In this document: positions 17,005 through 27,400 of the stretch, one piece after another | Layout: each line of letters begins with the position of its first letter | How positions within the stretch are numbered: position 1 is the first letter of the stretch | NCBI RefSeq assembly: GCF_000296695.1 | Contig: NZ_BAFK01000005.1 | Span: 1-64,000 of the forward strand | Direction of reading: 5' to 3' | Origin: Rheinheimera nanhaiensis E407-8 | Lineage (GTDB): Bacteria; Pseudomonadota; Gammaproteobacteria; Enterobacterales; Alteromonadaceae | Length of the DNA stretch: 64,000 bases | The notes under the pieces: model-generated | What the model was told of the DNA's origin: nothing | What the model saw: the letters and a program-made list of their open reading frames with translations, nothing else | Databases searched by the model: none | Translations under genes and position numbers: made by a program

Positions 17005-18384
17005 TTACTCGTATTGCTCACGGTATTTACGCACTATCACCAGCGCCATCACGTTTAACAGCAGGGTAATAACAAACAGGGTTAAGCCCAGTGCAAAAGC
17101 CACTAACGACTGCGGGCTGGAAAAATCATTGTCGCCGGTTAGCTGATTAACAATGGTTACGGTAACGGTTGATACGGCCTCAAACGGGTTGGCCGTCAGC
17201 GCCGGGCTGTTGCCTGCCGCCAGCACGACTATCATGGTTTCACCGATGGCCCGGCTAACGGCTAACAAAATGGCGCCGACGATGCCGGGCAAGGCAGCCG
17301 GCAGCACTACTTTTAAAATGGTTTCAGACTTGGTTGCGCCAAGGCCTAGCGAGCCATCACGCATTGATTTAGGCACCTGAGTAATAATGTCATCAGACAA
17401 GGATGAGATAAACGGGATTATCATAATACCCATTACCACACCGGCGGTAAGTGCCGAAGTGGCGTTAATATCCAGGCCCAAAGCCGCACCTAAGTCACGT
17501 AAGAAAGGGCCCACGGTAACCAGGGCAAAGAAGCCGTACACTATAGTAGGAATACCTGCCAGCACTTCGATCACCGGCTTGGCGGTGTTACGCAGTTTAA
17601 GCGGCGCATATTCGGCCAGGTACACCGCTACCATTAAGCCAAGCGGAATAGCCACCAGCATAGCAATACCGGCAATCAGCACAGTACCGGACAACAAGGG
17701 TATTAAACCAAAATCCCCTTGCTCACCGACACCGACAGTAGAAAAGCGCGGGTTCCAGGTAGTACCAAAGAAGAACTCTGATGGCGGAATAAAGCTAAAA
17801 AACTTTAAGGTTTCGCCCACCATCGACAACACTATGCCAATAGTCGTTAGAATGGCCACGGTAGAGCACAGTACTAACAGCGCCTTTACCACCCGCTCAA
17901 CCTGATGCCGGGCCTTTAAGCGCGGGGTAATTTTCAGCAGGCTAATCAGCATACCCACAGCAGCAATAACGGCCATCAGCGCAGTTAACACTATAGCGCT
18001 GTTCGCCTTTAGCTGGCGTAAGTGCTCAGCCGCAGCCAGCTCCCACTCAGACGCATCGGCCACCACACCAAAATTACTGGCCAGGTTGTTAATGCGCTGG
18101 CTGACAACACGCAATTGTTCGGCGCTTTGGCTGGCGATATCTGCCGGTAGCTGAGTCAGCATCATCGAATTGATTACGGCTGGAGCTAACCACAGCCACA
18201 GCAACAGAATAAAGAACGCCGGCAACACCGCCCATAACCCCACCATCATGCCGTAATGATGTGGCCGCGAGTGCATTCGCACATCGGCGTTAATTGTTGC
18301 TACTTTGCGGCTGCGCACCATCCCGAGCTGGTAGCCCAGTGCCAGCAATACCAGCAGCACCACAATTAACGAAAGATTACTCAT
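17005..18384 (-). CDS. pstC: Phosphate ABC transporter permease PstC, long form
   Basis: A 459-residue permease, about 140 residues longer than the E. coli protein. Extra N-terminal material contains membrane helices at about 3-20 and 46-70, a hydrophilic part and another helix near 135. The PstC core then shows FFFGTTWNP, EVLAGIPTIVYGFFAL and the EAA loop (MRDGSLGLGATKSETILKVVLPAA). It pairs with PstA and PstB to import phosphate delivered by PstS. It is separated from pstS by a terminator and has its own well-matched Pho box, so it seems to have a second PhoB-dependent promoter. Confidence 0.93.
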   Translation of the reverse strand: MSNLSLIVVLLVLLALGYQLGMVRSRKVATINADVRMHSRPHHYGMMVGLWAVLPAFFILLLWLWLAPAVINSMMLTQLPADIASQSAEQLRVVSQRINNLASNFGVVADASEWELAAAEHLRQLKANSAIVLTALMAVIAAVGMLISLLKITPRLKARHQVERVVKALLVLCSTVAILTTIGIVLSMVGETLKFFSFIPPSEFFFGTTWNPRFSTVGVGEQGDFGLIPLLSGTVLIAGIAMLVAIPLGLMVAVYLAEYAPLKLRNTAKPVIEVLAGIPTIVYGFFALVTVGPFLRDLGAALGLDINATSALTAGVVMGIMIIPFISSLSDDIITQVPKSMRDGSLGLGATKSETILKVVLPAALPGIVGAILLAVSRAIGETMIVVLAAGNSPALTANPFEAVSTVTVTIVNQLTGDNDFSSPQSLVAFALGLTLFVITLLLNVMALVIVRKYREQYE

Positions 18385-18445
18385 AATTGCTCCGTAAACA
18401 GCCTAACCTTAGCGCTAAATTAGCTGCGCAGTGTAAGCGGCTTAT

Positions 18446-18463
18446 ATTTCAGTTTTATGACAG
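18446..18463 (-). promoter_or_regulatory. Pho box between pstS and pstC
   Basis: The minus strand reads CTGTCATAAAACTGAAAT, with 15 of 18 matches to the consensus and a perfect first half-site. It lies about 60-80 bases before the pstC ATG and after the pstS terminator. Confidence 0.65.
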
Positions 18464-18472
18464 CTGGCAGGC

Positions 18473-18501
18473 AAAAAAAGAGAACCCATTACAGGTTCTC
18501 T
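18473..18501 (-). terminator. Terminator between pstS and pstC
   Basis: On the minus strand the stem AGAGAACC/GGTTCTCT is followed by a run of seven T, just after the pstS stop. It would lower read-through into pstCAB-phoU and so favour PstS in the ratio of products. Confidence 0.85.
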
Positions 18502-18526
18502 TTACCAGGCTGCATTAGTATAGTGC

Positions 18527-19558
18527 TTACAGCGACTTTTTCAGCCGGATGTTTTCACTGATCGCAGCACGCTCGTCATCTGACAGCGGAATTAAGCCGG
18601 CACTTTCCAGCACGCTACCAAAGCCCGACATACCCTCACTGACATGGAACATCGCGTATTCCTGTAAGCCCGGGATCACGCCGATATGGGCGCCTTTAAT
18701 GTAGATGTACAGTGGGCGGGATACCGGATACTCACCAGAGATAATAGTATCCAGGTTAGGCTCGACACCCGATACCGTCGCGACCTTAATGCGGTCACGG
18801 TTGGCTTCATAGAAGCTCAAACCAAACACACCAATAGCATCCTTTTGCGCGGTTAAACGCGCCAGGGTTTCAGTGTAATCACCCGCGATCTCCACTACGC
18901 GACCATCGGTGCGCATGGCAGTACAGAACTTTTTACCCGCGTCTTTATCCATGGCGTTCACTTCAGTCAAAGTCTCACAACCGGGTACTACCACTTTTTC
19001 TTCATAGACTTCACGGGTACCGTGATTAGAGCCCGGAATGGCCAGCAAAATTTCCTGATCTGGCAGGGATTTGTCAATCTGGTTCCAACGGCTGTATGGG
19101 TTAGCCACCATTTTGCCATTTTGTGGCACTTGCGCTGCCTGAGCTAAAAACACATGCACCGGCTCCAGTTTAAACACCGCAGCATCGGTACGAGAGGCAA
19201 ACACAATGCCGTCGTAACCAATTTTCACTTCAATGATTTCCTGAACGCCATTAGCTTTACAAGCTTCAACTTCATTGGGGCGAATTTTGCGTGATGAGTT
19301 CGCCACATCAATAGTATTGGCCCCCACACCCTGGCAGAACTGACGCAGGCCGCCAGATGAACCGCCAGAGCCTACCACCGGCGTGCGAAACTGGGCAAAG
19401 TTATTACCAAACTCTTCCGCTACGATAGAGGAGAACGGCAACACGGTAGACGAGCCGGCAATTTGGATAGTGTCACGGCTTTGTGCTTGCGCCACACCCG
19501 TTACGGCAAAAGTCATGCTGGCAGCCAGCAACAGGTTAGACAGTTTATTCAGCTTCAT
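18527..19558 (-). CDS. pstS: Phosphate ABC transporter substrate-binding protein PstS
   Basis: A 343-residue periplasmic binding protein that delivers phosphate to PstC-PstA. A signal peptide ends near AQAQ-S (about residue 26). Phosphate-site motifs include IAGSSTV, VGSGGSSGGLRQFC and GIDVANSSR-like text (TIDVANSSRKI), and NHGTREVYEE. The frame is open to 19606, but the ATG at 19558 has AGGAA at good spacing and begins the signal peptide. It belongs to the longer PstS type (as in Pseudomonas PstS relatives). A Pho box precedes it. Confidence 0.93.
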   Translation of the reverse strand: MKLNKLSNLLLAASMTFAVTGVAQAQSRDTIQIAGSSTVLPFSSIVAEEFGNNFAQFRTPVVGSGGSSGGLRQFCQGVGANTIDVANSSRKIRPNEVEACKANGVQEIIEVKIGYDGIVFASRTDAAVFKLEPVHVFLAQAAQVPQNGKMVANPYSRWNQIDKSLPDQEILLAIPGSNHGTREVYEEKVVVPGCETLTEVNAMDKDAGKKFCTAMRTDGRVVEIAGDYTETLARLTAQKDAIGVFGLSFYEANRDRIKVATVSGVEPNLDTIISGEYPVSRPLYIYIKGAHIGVIPGLQEYAMFHVSEGMSGFGSVLESAGLIPLSDDERAAISENIRLKKSL

Positions 19559-19610
19559 ATCAATTCCTCGGTTATCCGAACTGGGTATGACGGCATTTTG
19601 CTGCATTTTT

Positions 19611-19628
19611 ATTGCAGTAATATGACAA
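19611..19628 (-). promoter_or_regulatory. Candidate Pho box before pstS
   Basis: The minus strand reads TTGTCATATTA followed in phase by CTGCAATAAAA; about 12 of 18 positions match the consensus. It lies about 55 bases before the pstS ATG. Confidence 0.5.
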
Positions 19629-19629
19629 C

Positions 19630-19646
19630 CGGCAATTAAATTGCCG
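19630..19646. repeat. Short inverted repeat beside the pstS Pho box
   Basis: CGGCAATT-A-AATTGCCG is a perfect 8-bp inverted repeat. It has no following T-run, so it is not an obvious terminator. It may be an operator or a weak hairpin at the end of the GGDEF gene. Confidence 0.4.
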
Positions 19647-19663
19647 ACAGCAGAAAAACAGCG

Positions 19664-21304
19664 TTAATACATGACGGCGCAGCGATTGCGCCCCAGGTGT
19701 TTTGCCTGATACAGCGCCTGATCGGCGCGTAACAGTAATTTGTCCAGGTTATCCTGCTGTGGCAGGTACATGGCAATGCCGATACTGCAGGTTACCTGCA
19801 ATTGCTCACCACAGCTTAGGGTAAAGGGGTGCTCAGCCACAGCGAGGCGCAAACGCTCGGCAGACAAAATGGCGGTTTGCAGGTCAACTTCGGGTAACAG
19901 GATAAAAAACTCTTCGCCGCCATAGCGGCCGGCTAAATCCGTGTCGCGGATATTGCGCAGACACAATGCAGCGAACTCGGCCAGCACCTTATCGCCGGCA
20001 GCATGGCCGTGCTGGTCATTAATTTTCTTAAAATGATCGATATCCAGCATTAGCACAGCTAAATTTTTCTGATAACGATTAGCCCGGCGAATTTCTGCCT
20101 GCGCCTGTTGCATGATGACCCGGCGGTTCGCCAGCCCGGTTAAAATATCGGTGCTGGCTAGCTGCAACAATTCCTGATTGCGCTCTATCAGTTGCTGTTC
20201 GGTCTGTGCATGACGGGCAATTTCCGCTTGCAAGGCTCTGGCCAGCCGGCGGTAACGCAAGGTAAAAAAGCTTAGCAGCGACATTAACAACAGCATCAGT
20301 AATACCGACTTAAGTAACAAGCGGTAATCCACCACGGCCTCTGTCGCCGACTGATAAATAAAGCCGTCCAACGGTTTTAGCTGGTCAATCATGCCCAGCT
20401 GCAAATACATAGCGGCAATTTGCTGCCAGCGCCCGGCGTTCATATGACCAATTTCCACCAGTTCGGGCATGATTAACTGGCGCAGTACTCTGGCCTCATA
20501 CTGCAAGTGTGCGATGCTTTTTTCCGGCGCATAGCGCTGATGAATATGCGCTACAGTGTAATCGATATTATCCAGCGCAAAGCGCCAGCCACGTAAACTG
20601 GCCTGCAAAAAGGCCTCGGCGGCAACAGGGTGCTGTGCCAGCCAATCAGCATGCCCAACCAAAATATCCTGATAAAAGTTCACACCATATTCGATGGGCT
20701 GGATCACCCGGTACGGTACGTCCATCTGCTCGAGCAGATAAGGCTCGTTTGACAGGTAAGCGTTAAAGGCATCCGACTGACCACTGAGTAAATTGTCCAG
20801 CTTCATCGAAGAGCTGCTCAGCTTGAGCTTACTGATATCAATACCTTCTTTGGCAAATACAGCCAAAAGCTCAGTATTTTCCTGTGACAGTGTCAGCTCC
20901 AGCCGTTTTTGCGCCAGATCCTGCAGCGTGTAAATGCCGGAGTCGGCGCGTACCAGCCAGACGCTGGGTGATTTTTGCATAATCGCCGCCAGCGCCACCA
21001 CTGGCTGGCCTTGCAGATAAGTTAACAGCGCACCGGATGCTGATACGGCAAACTCGGCTTCACGCTTTAGCACCTGGTCCAGCGCCGCGATACCGGGGGC
21101 TCCGGGCATAATCTGCACATCCAGCCCGGCTGAATGATAATAGCCTTGCTCCAGCGCCATATAATAGCCGGCAAACTGAAACTGATGGTGCCAGCGCAAT
21201 TGTAAGCGAACCGTGTTGGTCTGTGCTGCTGCCTGGCCGACGAAGACGCAGCAACTTAACAACACCATCAAACACTGGTAAAGGCATGTAGTGTGACGCT
21301 GCAC
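19664..21304 (-). CDS. Diguanylate cyclase with periplasmic NMT1/SsuA-type sensor domain
   Basis: A 546-residue signalling protein. A signal peptide (ends about AAAQ) leads to a periplasmic NMT1/SsuA-type binding domain recognised by LRWHHQFQFAGYYMALEQGYY, about 25-325. A membrane helix (about 335-355) and a short coiled coil follow, then a GGDEF domain with active-site GGEEF (462-466) and the inhibitory RxxD site (RDTD) in place. It would make cyclic di-GMP in response to a bound small molecule. The frame is open to 21439. I chose GTG at 21304 because AGGAA lies six bases before it and it gives a clean signal peptide; ATG at 21268 is possible. It is upstream of pstS on the same strand, with the Pho box between. 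Confidence 0.85.
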   Translation of the reverse strand: MQRHTTCLYQCLMVLLSCCVFVGQAAAQTNTVRLQLRWHHQFQFAGYYMALEQGYYHSAGLDVQIMPGAPGIAALDQVLKREAEFAVSASGALLTYLQGQPVVALAAIMQKSPSVWLVRADSGIYTLQDLAQKRLELTLSQENTELLAVFAKEGIDISKLKLSSSSMKLDNLLSGQSDAFNAYLSNEPYLLEQMDVPYRVIQPIEYGVNFYQDILVGHADWLAQHPVAAEAFLQASLRGWRFALDNIDYTVAHIHQRYAPEKSIAHLQYEARVLRQLIMPELVEIGHMNAGRWQQIAAMYLQLGMIDQLKPLDGFIYQSATEAVVDYRLLLKSVLLMLLLMSLLSFFTLRYRRLARALQAEIARHAQTEQQLIERNQELLQLASTDILTGLANRRVIMQQAQAEIRRANRYQKNLAVLMLDIDHFKKINDQHGHAAGDKVLAEFAALCLRNIRDTDLAGRYGGEEFFILLPEVDLQTAILSAERLRLAVAEHPFTLSCGEQLQVTCSIGIAMYLPQQDNLDKLLLRADQALYQAKHLGRNRCAVMY

Positions 21305-21654
21305 TGCTCTGTTCCTAAAAAATAAAACTGAAGTAGCTGCTTCAGTATAGGCTAGTCTGCCACGACAGAGAGCTATGAATTGGCCCGCTACATCAATTAA
21401 AAAAATGCAACATATTAACAACATACGGCGACACACCAATAAATGTCAGCTTTGTTTACAATTTTAACTGGTCATGCCTGTGTACATTTTCAGCTTATTT
21501 TTGTTAACCGGCACAAAATCGTCTTTGCTAAGTACGGCTTAATTTATGCGTTGAGCCATACCCTGAGTATTTTTGCCACTCGGGAAAACGGTCGCCAGGC
21601 AGGCATGGGCTGTACTGTTAAGGCGATGTAAAATAAGAAAAGGAGTCTTCATTT
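21305..21654. other. Intergenic region between divergent GGDEF and subtilase genes
   Basis: About 350 bases that must hold both promoters. A 62-codon frame (21443-21631) has no ribosome site or recognisable product and was not called. I see no convincing operator. Confidence 0.4.
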
Positions 21655-24231
21655 ATGTTTTCGAAGAAAAAAAGCAAAGCCAATCTTAGTGTCCATGTAG
21701 CTTCAGTTTGCTTGCTGGCAGCCAGTATCCACGCTGCAGTTGCTCAGCAACAACTTGCTGTTAGCGCTGCCGAGGGCGGCAACCTCTGGTTTGTTGAACT
21801 GACGGATAAGCCAGTTGCGGACGGCAATTCCAGAAAAAATGTCACCGCAGCACAACAACAATTTCGTTTAGCTGCCAGGGATGCCGGTGTGACATTCACT
21901 GAGCGACGCCAGTTCAGTACCCTGTTTAACGGTTTCTCTATCGAAGTCAGCCCGGCACAGCGCGCTAAGTTGATGCAATTGCCTGGCGTTAAAGCCATTT
22001 ACCCGGTTGAACTTATTCAGGCACCAACGGCAGATGTCAGTATGGCTGGTTCTGCTGCCGATATGGCCAGTGCTATCGGCATGACAGGTGCTGATATTGC
22101 CCAGAATGTGCTGGGTTATACCGGTAGCGGCATAAAAGTGGCAGTAATGGATACCGGTATTGATATTGACCATCCCGACTTTGGCGGCAATGGCAGTAAT
22201 GGCAGCACCAGCTTCCCCACTGCACGCATTGCCTATGGCTACGACTTTGTCGGTGATGCCTTTAATGCTGACCCTTCCAGTCCAAGCTATAACCCTATAG
22301 CCACACCGGACAACAACCCAGACGATTGTGGCGGCCACGGCACCCATGTAGCCGGTATTGTTGGCGCAAACGGGACAGTGAAAGGCGTTGCGCCGGATGT
22401 TACTTTTGGTGCGTACCGGGTGTTTGGCTGTAATGGCAGCACTACCGCCGACATTATGATTGCCGCAATGGAGCAGGCTTATAATGATGGTATGCACATT
22501 CTGAATATGAGCATAGGCTCGGCTTTCCAATGGCCACAATATCCGACAGCACAAGCTGCCGACCGTTTAGTCGACAAAGGCATGGTGGTAGTAGCTTCTA
22601 TCGGTAACAGTGGTGCCAACGGCTTATATTCCGCCGGTGCACCCGGCTTGGGTGAGCATGTTATTGGTGTAGCCTCTTTTGATAATGTGGCCAGTACCTC
22701 AGCAGTAGTGGAAGTTAACGGGCAGGATATTGCCTATAACACCATGACCTTTAGCGGACCAGTGCCAACAGCAGGCTCTGGCGATGTCGTGTTTATTGGC
22801 CAGGCATGTAACACTGACCCGTTATTAGTCAGCCCCGCCGGTAAAATTGCCCTTGCCGTGCGTGGAGTGTGTCCCTTTGGTGAAAAAGCAGCCAATGCCA
22901 TTAATGCCGGTGCCAGTGCCGTGGTGATCCATAACAACGCGCCCGGTATTTTTAGCGGTACCCTGGGTGGTCAAATTGGCGATGGATCTGTCCCTGTGAT
23001 AAGCATTTCTCAGGCTGATGGCTTATTTATCCGGGCGCAAGCTACGCCAGTGTTAAGCTGGACTGATCGCACTATGCAGGTTGCGCTACCAACTGGTGGC
23101 TTAATCTCCAGCTTTAGCTCCTATGGCCTGTCACCTGATCTGGCGTTAAAACCGGATATAGGTGCGCCAGGCGGGGTAATTTACTCCACTTATCCACTGG
23201 AAAGCGGTGGTTTTGCTACCCTGGGTGGCACCTCGATGTCGTCGCCACATGTTGCCGGTGCTGCAGCCTTATTGCTGCAAGCCAAACCAGACACGCCGGC
23301 GATGGCGGTACGCTCAGTACTGCAAAACAGTGCTGATCCGAAAAACTGGTGGGGCAACCCCAATATTGGCTTCCTGGATAACGTGCATCGCCAGGGCGCA
23401 GGTATGGTAGACGTGGCGGGCAGCATTACTGCCAACACCTATATTACGCCGGGTAAAATTGCCACCGGCGAAGGTGAGAGCGGCTCCTTTACACAAACCC
23501 TAACGGTGCACAATAAAGGCACTGAGGTGGTAACTTACCAGCTCTCATCCATTAATGCGTTATCCACCGGCGGCATTATTACGCCAAGTTTCTTTGCCAG
23601 CGACGCCAGTGTCAGCTTCAGCAGTGATACGCTGACGGTAGCGCCAGGTAGTAGCGCAATGGTAGACGCAACCATTACTCCGGCGTCGCAACCGGTTAAT
23701 GGTCAGTACGGCGGCTATATCGTGTTTACACCAGAAGATGGCGGCCAGGTTTATCGCGTGCCCTTTGCCGGTTTTGTTGGCGACTATCAGGGTATACAGG
23801 TATTGGCCCCAACCGGTAATGGCTTCCCCTGGCTGGCAAAACTTGAAGACGGTTTCTTCAACAATTGCACAATGGCTTGCAGTTACACCATGCAGGGCGA
23901 CGATATACCCTGGTTCCTGATCCACTTTGACCACCACGCGCGTTATATGGAAATGAACATTCTGCATGCTGGTTCAATGCAGCCGGTACATCCGGTATTC
24001 CATAAAACCAATGTGTTTGACTATCTGCCACGTAACAGTACTGCAACTGGTTTCTTTACCTTTAGCTGGGATGGCACTCGCATTCACAGCAATGGCGGCA
24101 AAGGCAAAACCAAAGTAGTACCAAACGGTGCTTATGTACTGCAGTTAAAAGTACTGAAAGCTTTAGGTGATGAAAGCAATCCGGCGCACTGGGAAACTTG
24201 GACCTCACCGGTGATTACTATTGCCCGCTAA
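21655..24231 (+). CDS. Secreted subtilisin-like serine protease (S8) with PA insert
   Basis: An 858-residue exported protease. A signal peptide (about 1-30) is followed by an inhibitor_I9-like propeptide (about 45-122). The S8 catalytic domain has Asp166 (VMDTGID), His228 (GGHGTHVAG), oxyanion Asn318 (IGNSG) and Ser527 (GGTSMSSPHVAG). A protease-associated domain is inserted between Asn318 and Ser527 (about 365-470). The C-terminal 280 residues are beta-rich, Fn3-like, and include a Cys pair in the FFNNCTMACSYT region. The ATG has AAGGAG about ten bases upstream. It probably digests extracellular protein. It is convergent with a second subtilase and has a strong terminator. Confidence 0.93.
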   Translation: MFSKKKSKANLSVHVASVCLLAASIHAAVAQQQLAVSAAEGGNLWFVELTDKPVADGNSRKNVTAAQQQFRLAARDAGVTFTERRQFSTLFNGFSIEVSPAQRAKLMQLPGVKAIYPVELIQAPTADVSMAGSAADMASAIGMTGADIAQNVLGYTGSGIKVAVMDTGIDIDHPDFGGNGSNGSTSFPTARIAYGYDFVGDAFNADPSSPSYNPIATPDNNPDDCGGHGTHVAGIVGANGTVKGVAPDVTFGAYRVFGCNGSTTADIMIAAMEQAYNDGMHILNMSIGSAFQWPQYPTAQAADRLVDKGMVVVASIGNSGANGLYSAGAPGLGEHVIGVASFDNVASTSAVVEVNGQDIAYNTMTFSGPVPTAGSGDVVFIGQACNTDPLLVSPAGKIALAVRGVCPFGEKAANAINAGASAVVIHNNAPGIFSGTLGGQIGDGSVPVISISQADGLFIRAQATPVLSWTDRTMQVALPTGGLISSFSSYGLSPDLALKPDIGAPGGVIYSTYPLESGGFATLGGTSMSSPHVAGAAALLLQAKPDTPAMAVRSVLQNSADPKNWWGNPNIGFLDNVHRQGAGMVDVAGSITANTYITPGKIATGEGESGSFTQTLTVHNKGTEVVTYQLSSINALSTGGIITPSFFASDASVSFSSDTLTVAPGSSAMVDATITPASQPVNGQYGGYIVFTPEDGGQVYRVPFAGFVGDYQGIQVLAPTGNGFPWLAKLEDGFFNNCTMACSYTMQGDDIPWFLIHFDHHARYMEMNILHAGSMQPVHPVFHKTNVFDYLPRNSTATGFFTFSWDGTRIHSNGGKGKTKVVPNGAYVLQLKVLKALGDESNPAHWETWTSPVITIAR

Positions 24232-24279
24232 GCGTTAGCAGCAATGAGAAGGCGAACTTAGGTTCGCCTCAGCTCAATG

Positions 24280-24316
24280 ACAAACCCCGGTTTTTAACGC
24301 CGGGGTTTGTTTTTTG
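24280..24316 (+). terminator. Terminator after the first subtilase
   Basis: The stem ACAAACCCCGG/CCGGGGTTTGT with a nine-base loop is followed by six T. A smaller hairpin (GGCGAAC/GTTCGCC, 24251-24268) precedes it. Confidence 0.85.
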
Positions 24317-24445
24317 GTTGTGATTTTAGTTCTGCCGACGTTAGTTTTCTTAACGCTATGCAACCGCTGTTAGGTTTTATGCCGTGGCACAGACGTAATA
24401 GGATTAAAGTCCCACATCAACGTACAGGACTTTGTCAGCTTGCTG

Positions 24446-24469
24446 AGCCCGGCAAACAGCGCCGGGCCT
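24446..24469. repeat. GC-rich hairpin downstream of the second subtilase
   Basis: GCCCGGC and GCCGGGC form a 7-bp inverted repeat about 20 bases after the second subtilase stop. No T-run follows on the minus strand, so a terminator role is uncertain. Confidence 0.35.
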
Positions 24470-24487
24470 CACCTTTTCTAACACAGG

Positions 24488-27400
24488 TTAGTTGGCAGTA
24501 ATTTCCAGTAAGGTACTGTCCTGCTCTACCCCATCGGCATCATAAAACATCGCCACACCCAAATAAGGGAACGGGCTTGCAGCGAGGTTAGTGGTCGTAA
24601 CCGTCACATTATTAAACCGTCCCATAATAGCGCGCGGGCTGGCCGCAATTCGGGTTGACGCTTCTTTGGCATTCACTATCCAGAACGGCATAGTGTAGCT
24701 GGCTTCTGCTGCACCACCTAAATCATAGCCATGTACAAACGCCAGATAGAAATCGCCTGCGGCACCATTATTGGCTGGCTCTGGGTTCATTATAGTCACC
24801 ACTTCGTTCCCACCTGCTGCGGCTGATGAGCCAACAGCAGTGCAGCTGTATGCAATGCAGCGATAGACATAAAGATCCAGATCGGCACCGGGCACAGAGG
24901 CCAAGGCTTCATACAGGCTAAAACGCGCGACTTTAGTGCCTGCTGGCACCAATAAAGCGTGGAAGCCCAAGCCTGGCTCGTTAAAGACAAAGTTTCTGTC
25001 AGCATCTTGTGCGACCACATCGGAAGAGCCAAAGGGCGCACTTACGCCAACAATAGCCGCACTGGTGGTACCGCTGTAGTTCATTTCTACCGGGAAGCTC
25101 ACCCGGCCAGCTTTCGCTTTTATGGTCGCGTTAATAGACTCAGGCGCAACAATCAGCTGGGGTGATTCTACTTTAATCGCAATCGGGCTACGTACACTAT
25201 GTACCCCATTTGACCAGGTAATAGCACCAAAGCTCCAGCTGCCAATAGTGGCGTTGGCATTGGGTGTAAATGTAATGCCATAGCTTGCTGAGCCATTCGC
25301 GGCTACCGACATTTGGTTGCCACCATCATCGGTAATGAGTTCAACATCAACACCCGCCGGCGCTTCCACTGTTGCGCTGTACACCGAGGCACTGCCAGAT
25401 ACATCCGTCACCTGACGCACTATCGTCTCAGCACCGGTTAATTCAGCAATAGCGATTGAAGGCAGGTTTAACTGACTAGGATCAGTGTTGTAGCCCGCGG
25501 CTTCAAACTGCGCACAGCTAGCTCCGGTAGTGTTAAGCACAAAGTTTGCATTACCAACGCCGCAAAGGAAGGCGAAATAATCAAGGTTGTCAATATCATA
25601 GGTTAAACCCGGATTAATTGACTTATTCGGCACCGCATGGCCGGCACCAAAATCAAAGGCATCAGCTGGCGTAATACCATTCTCTTTGGTTAAATTCTGC
25701 CGGGCAGTGGTCATCAGCGCTGACTTGATCATCGCCGGTGTCCAGTTCGGATGGCTTTCTTTAACCAGTGCTGCCATACCCGCAATATGTGGGCTGGACA
25801 TAGAAGTACCCTGCAGGTAAGTGAAGCTGACACCGGCAGGCGTTAACATAGGCTGTGACGACGCACCGGCCAGAATTTTTACCCCCGGCGCGGTAATATC
25901 AGGTTTAATCACATCAAAACTGGCCAGGTTAGGCCCGCGTGATGAGAACCCGGCCATCAGGTTGCCCACTTCGACTACGTTATCGACAAACACCGACGGG
26001 CTCATTTTGATATTCACTACACCGCCAGCGGTTACTTCGGCATTGAATGCACTACCAGCAGCTAAGGTGGTCATTACTGCCGGAATGCCAAAACTACCGG
26101 AGCCGCCCATCACGATGGGTGCAGCAGGTGAATTGTTGTACATTACCACGCCTGCGGCTCCTGCAGCCTCGGCTTGACCCAGTTTAATATCAAAAGCACA
26201 GGTACCACGCTGAATCAGCACAAACTTACCTGCTACCTCAGCAGCATTACTCAGTGGCGCACAAGCTTCTAACGGCATAGCAACCGCCAGATCAGCGCTG
26301 ATTTCACCGGTAACGCTCAGCGGTAATGAGGTTCCACCTTCTACCGCAATGTAGGTGCCTTGCAATGGCCCGGCAGTTACCTCGATACCATTGGCAATAC
26401 TGGTGCCATCATAGGTAGAGGCGGCGACTGTGGTTACCCAGGGCGCCGGCGTACCAACGGTGCCTGCCGCCGGGCCGCTGTTACCTGCAGAGACGGCAAC
26501 GAAAACACCCGCCTGAGCTGCGCGTAGCTTAGCTGCTGCCGCCATAGTGGTGAGATCCGTTAAACTGCCACCAATAGAGTAGTTAATGACGTCCACACCA
26601 TCAGCCACTGCCTGATCGATAGCCGCCATGGTATCACCATAGAAACAGCCACGCTCGGCAACGCCCTCAGGGCTAACATAGCTGCTGTTCCAACAGGCCT
26701 TATACATAGCAATACGGGCGCGCGGCGCTATACCGGATACGGTTGCCACTGGCGTGCCGTTAAATACTGCTGTGACCCCCTCATTACCGCCGGCAGTTGA
26801 GGCAACATGGGTACCATGGTTGTCGGCATCCCGCGGCGAAACAAACTCACCGGGCTGTAAGTCGTACACGCTTTCAAAGGTGTTTTTGTAATAACGCGCA
26901 CCAATCAATTTATTGTTACAACTAAATTCGGTGTCTTCGCCGACATCACAACTACCTGCCCAGCCTGGTAGCGGTGCATAAGAGCCGTCATCGGCAAAGC
27001 TTGGGTGCTCAGGCCAAATACCGCTGTCGACCACACCTATCACCACATCTTCGCCTTTCACCCCCAGCGTATGCAGGCCTTCAGGGCTTTGCGTTAAGCC
27101 TAAAAACGCCGGCGTGTTAGAGGTAGTCATTTGCTGGGCTTCATCGCGCCAGACACCGGCAACATTGGGATGGTTACGCAGCGCTTCGGCTTGTGCCGGG
27201 GTTAATCTGGCGGCAAAACCATTAAAGGTATGCGTGTAAGAGTACATCACCTCAGCTGCGCCTGTGCTACTGGCCAGATGTTGGTGAAACGCTTTAAGTG
27301 AACTGGTGTAGTTTTGCATCCGGGCTGAGCTGGCGTTATAGCGGTTTAGTGCCTTAGTCACAGACTGCCTGGCAGGTAACAGCTCACCCAGCTCCTGTGC

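Noticed and set aside
21443-21631. 62-codon frame between the GGDEF and subtilase genes
   Set aside because: No ribosome binding site, low-complexity translation and no recognised motif; more likely promoter region.
21868-22554. 228-codon open frame antisense to the first subtilase
   Set aside because: It overlaps the catalytic domain of a clear S8 protease and has no family features.
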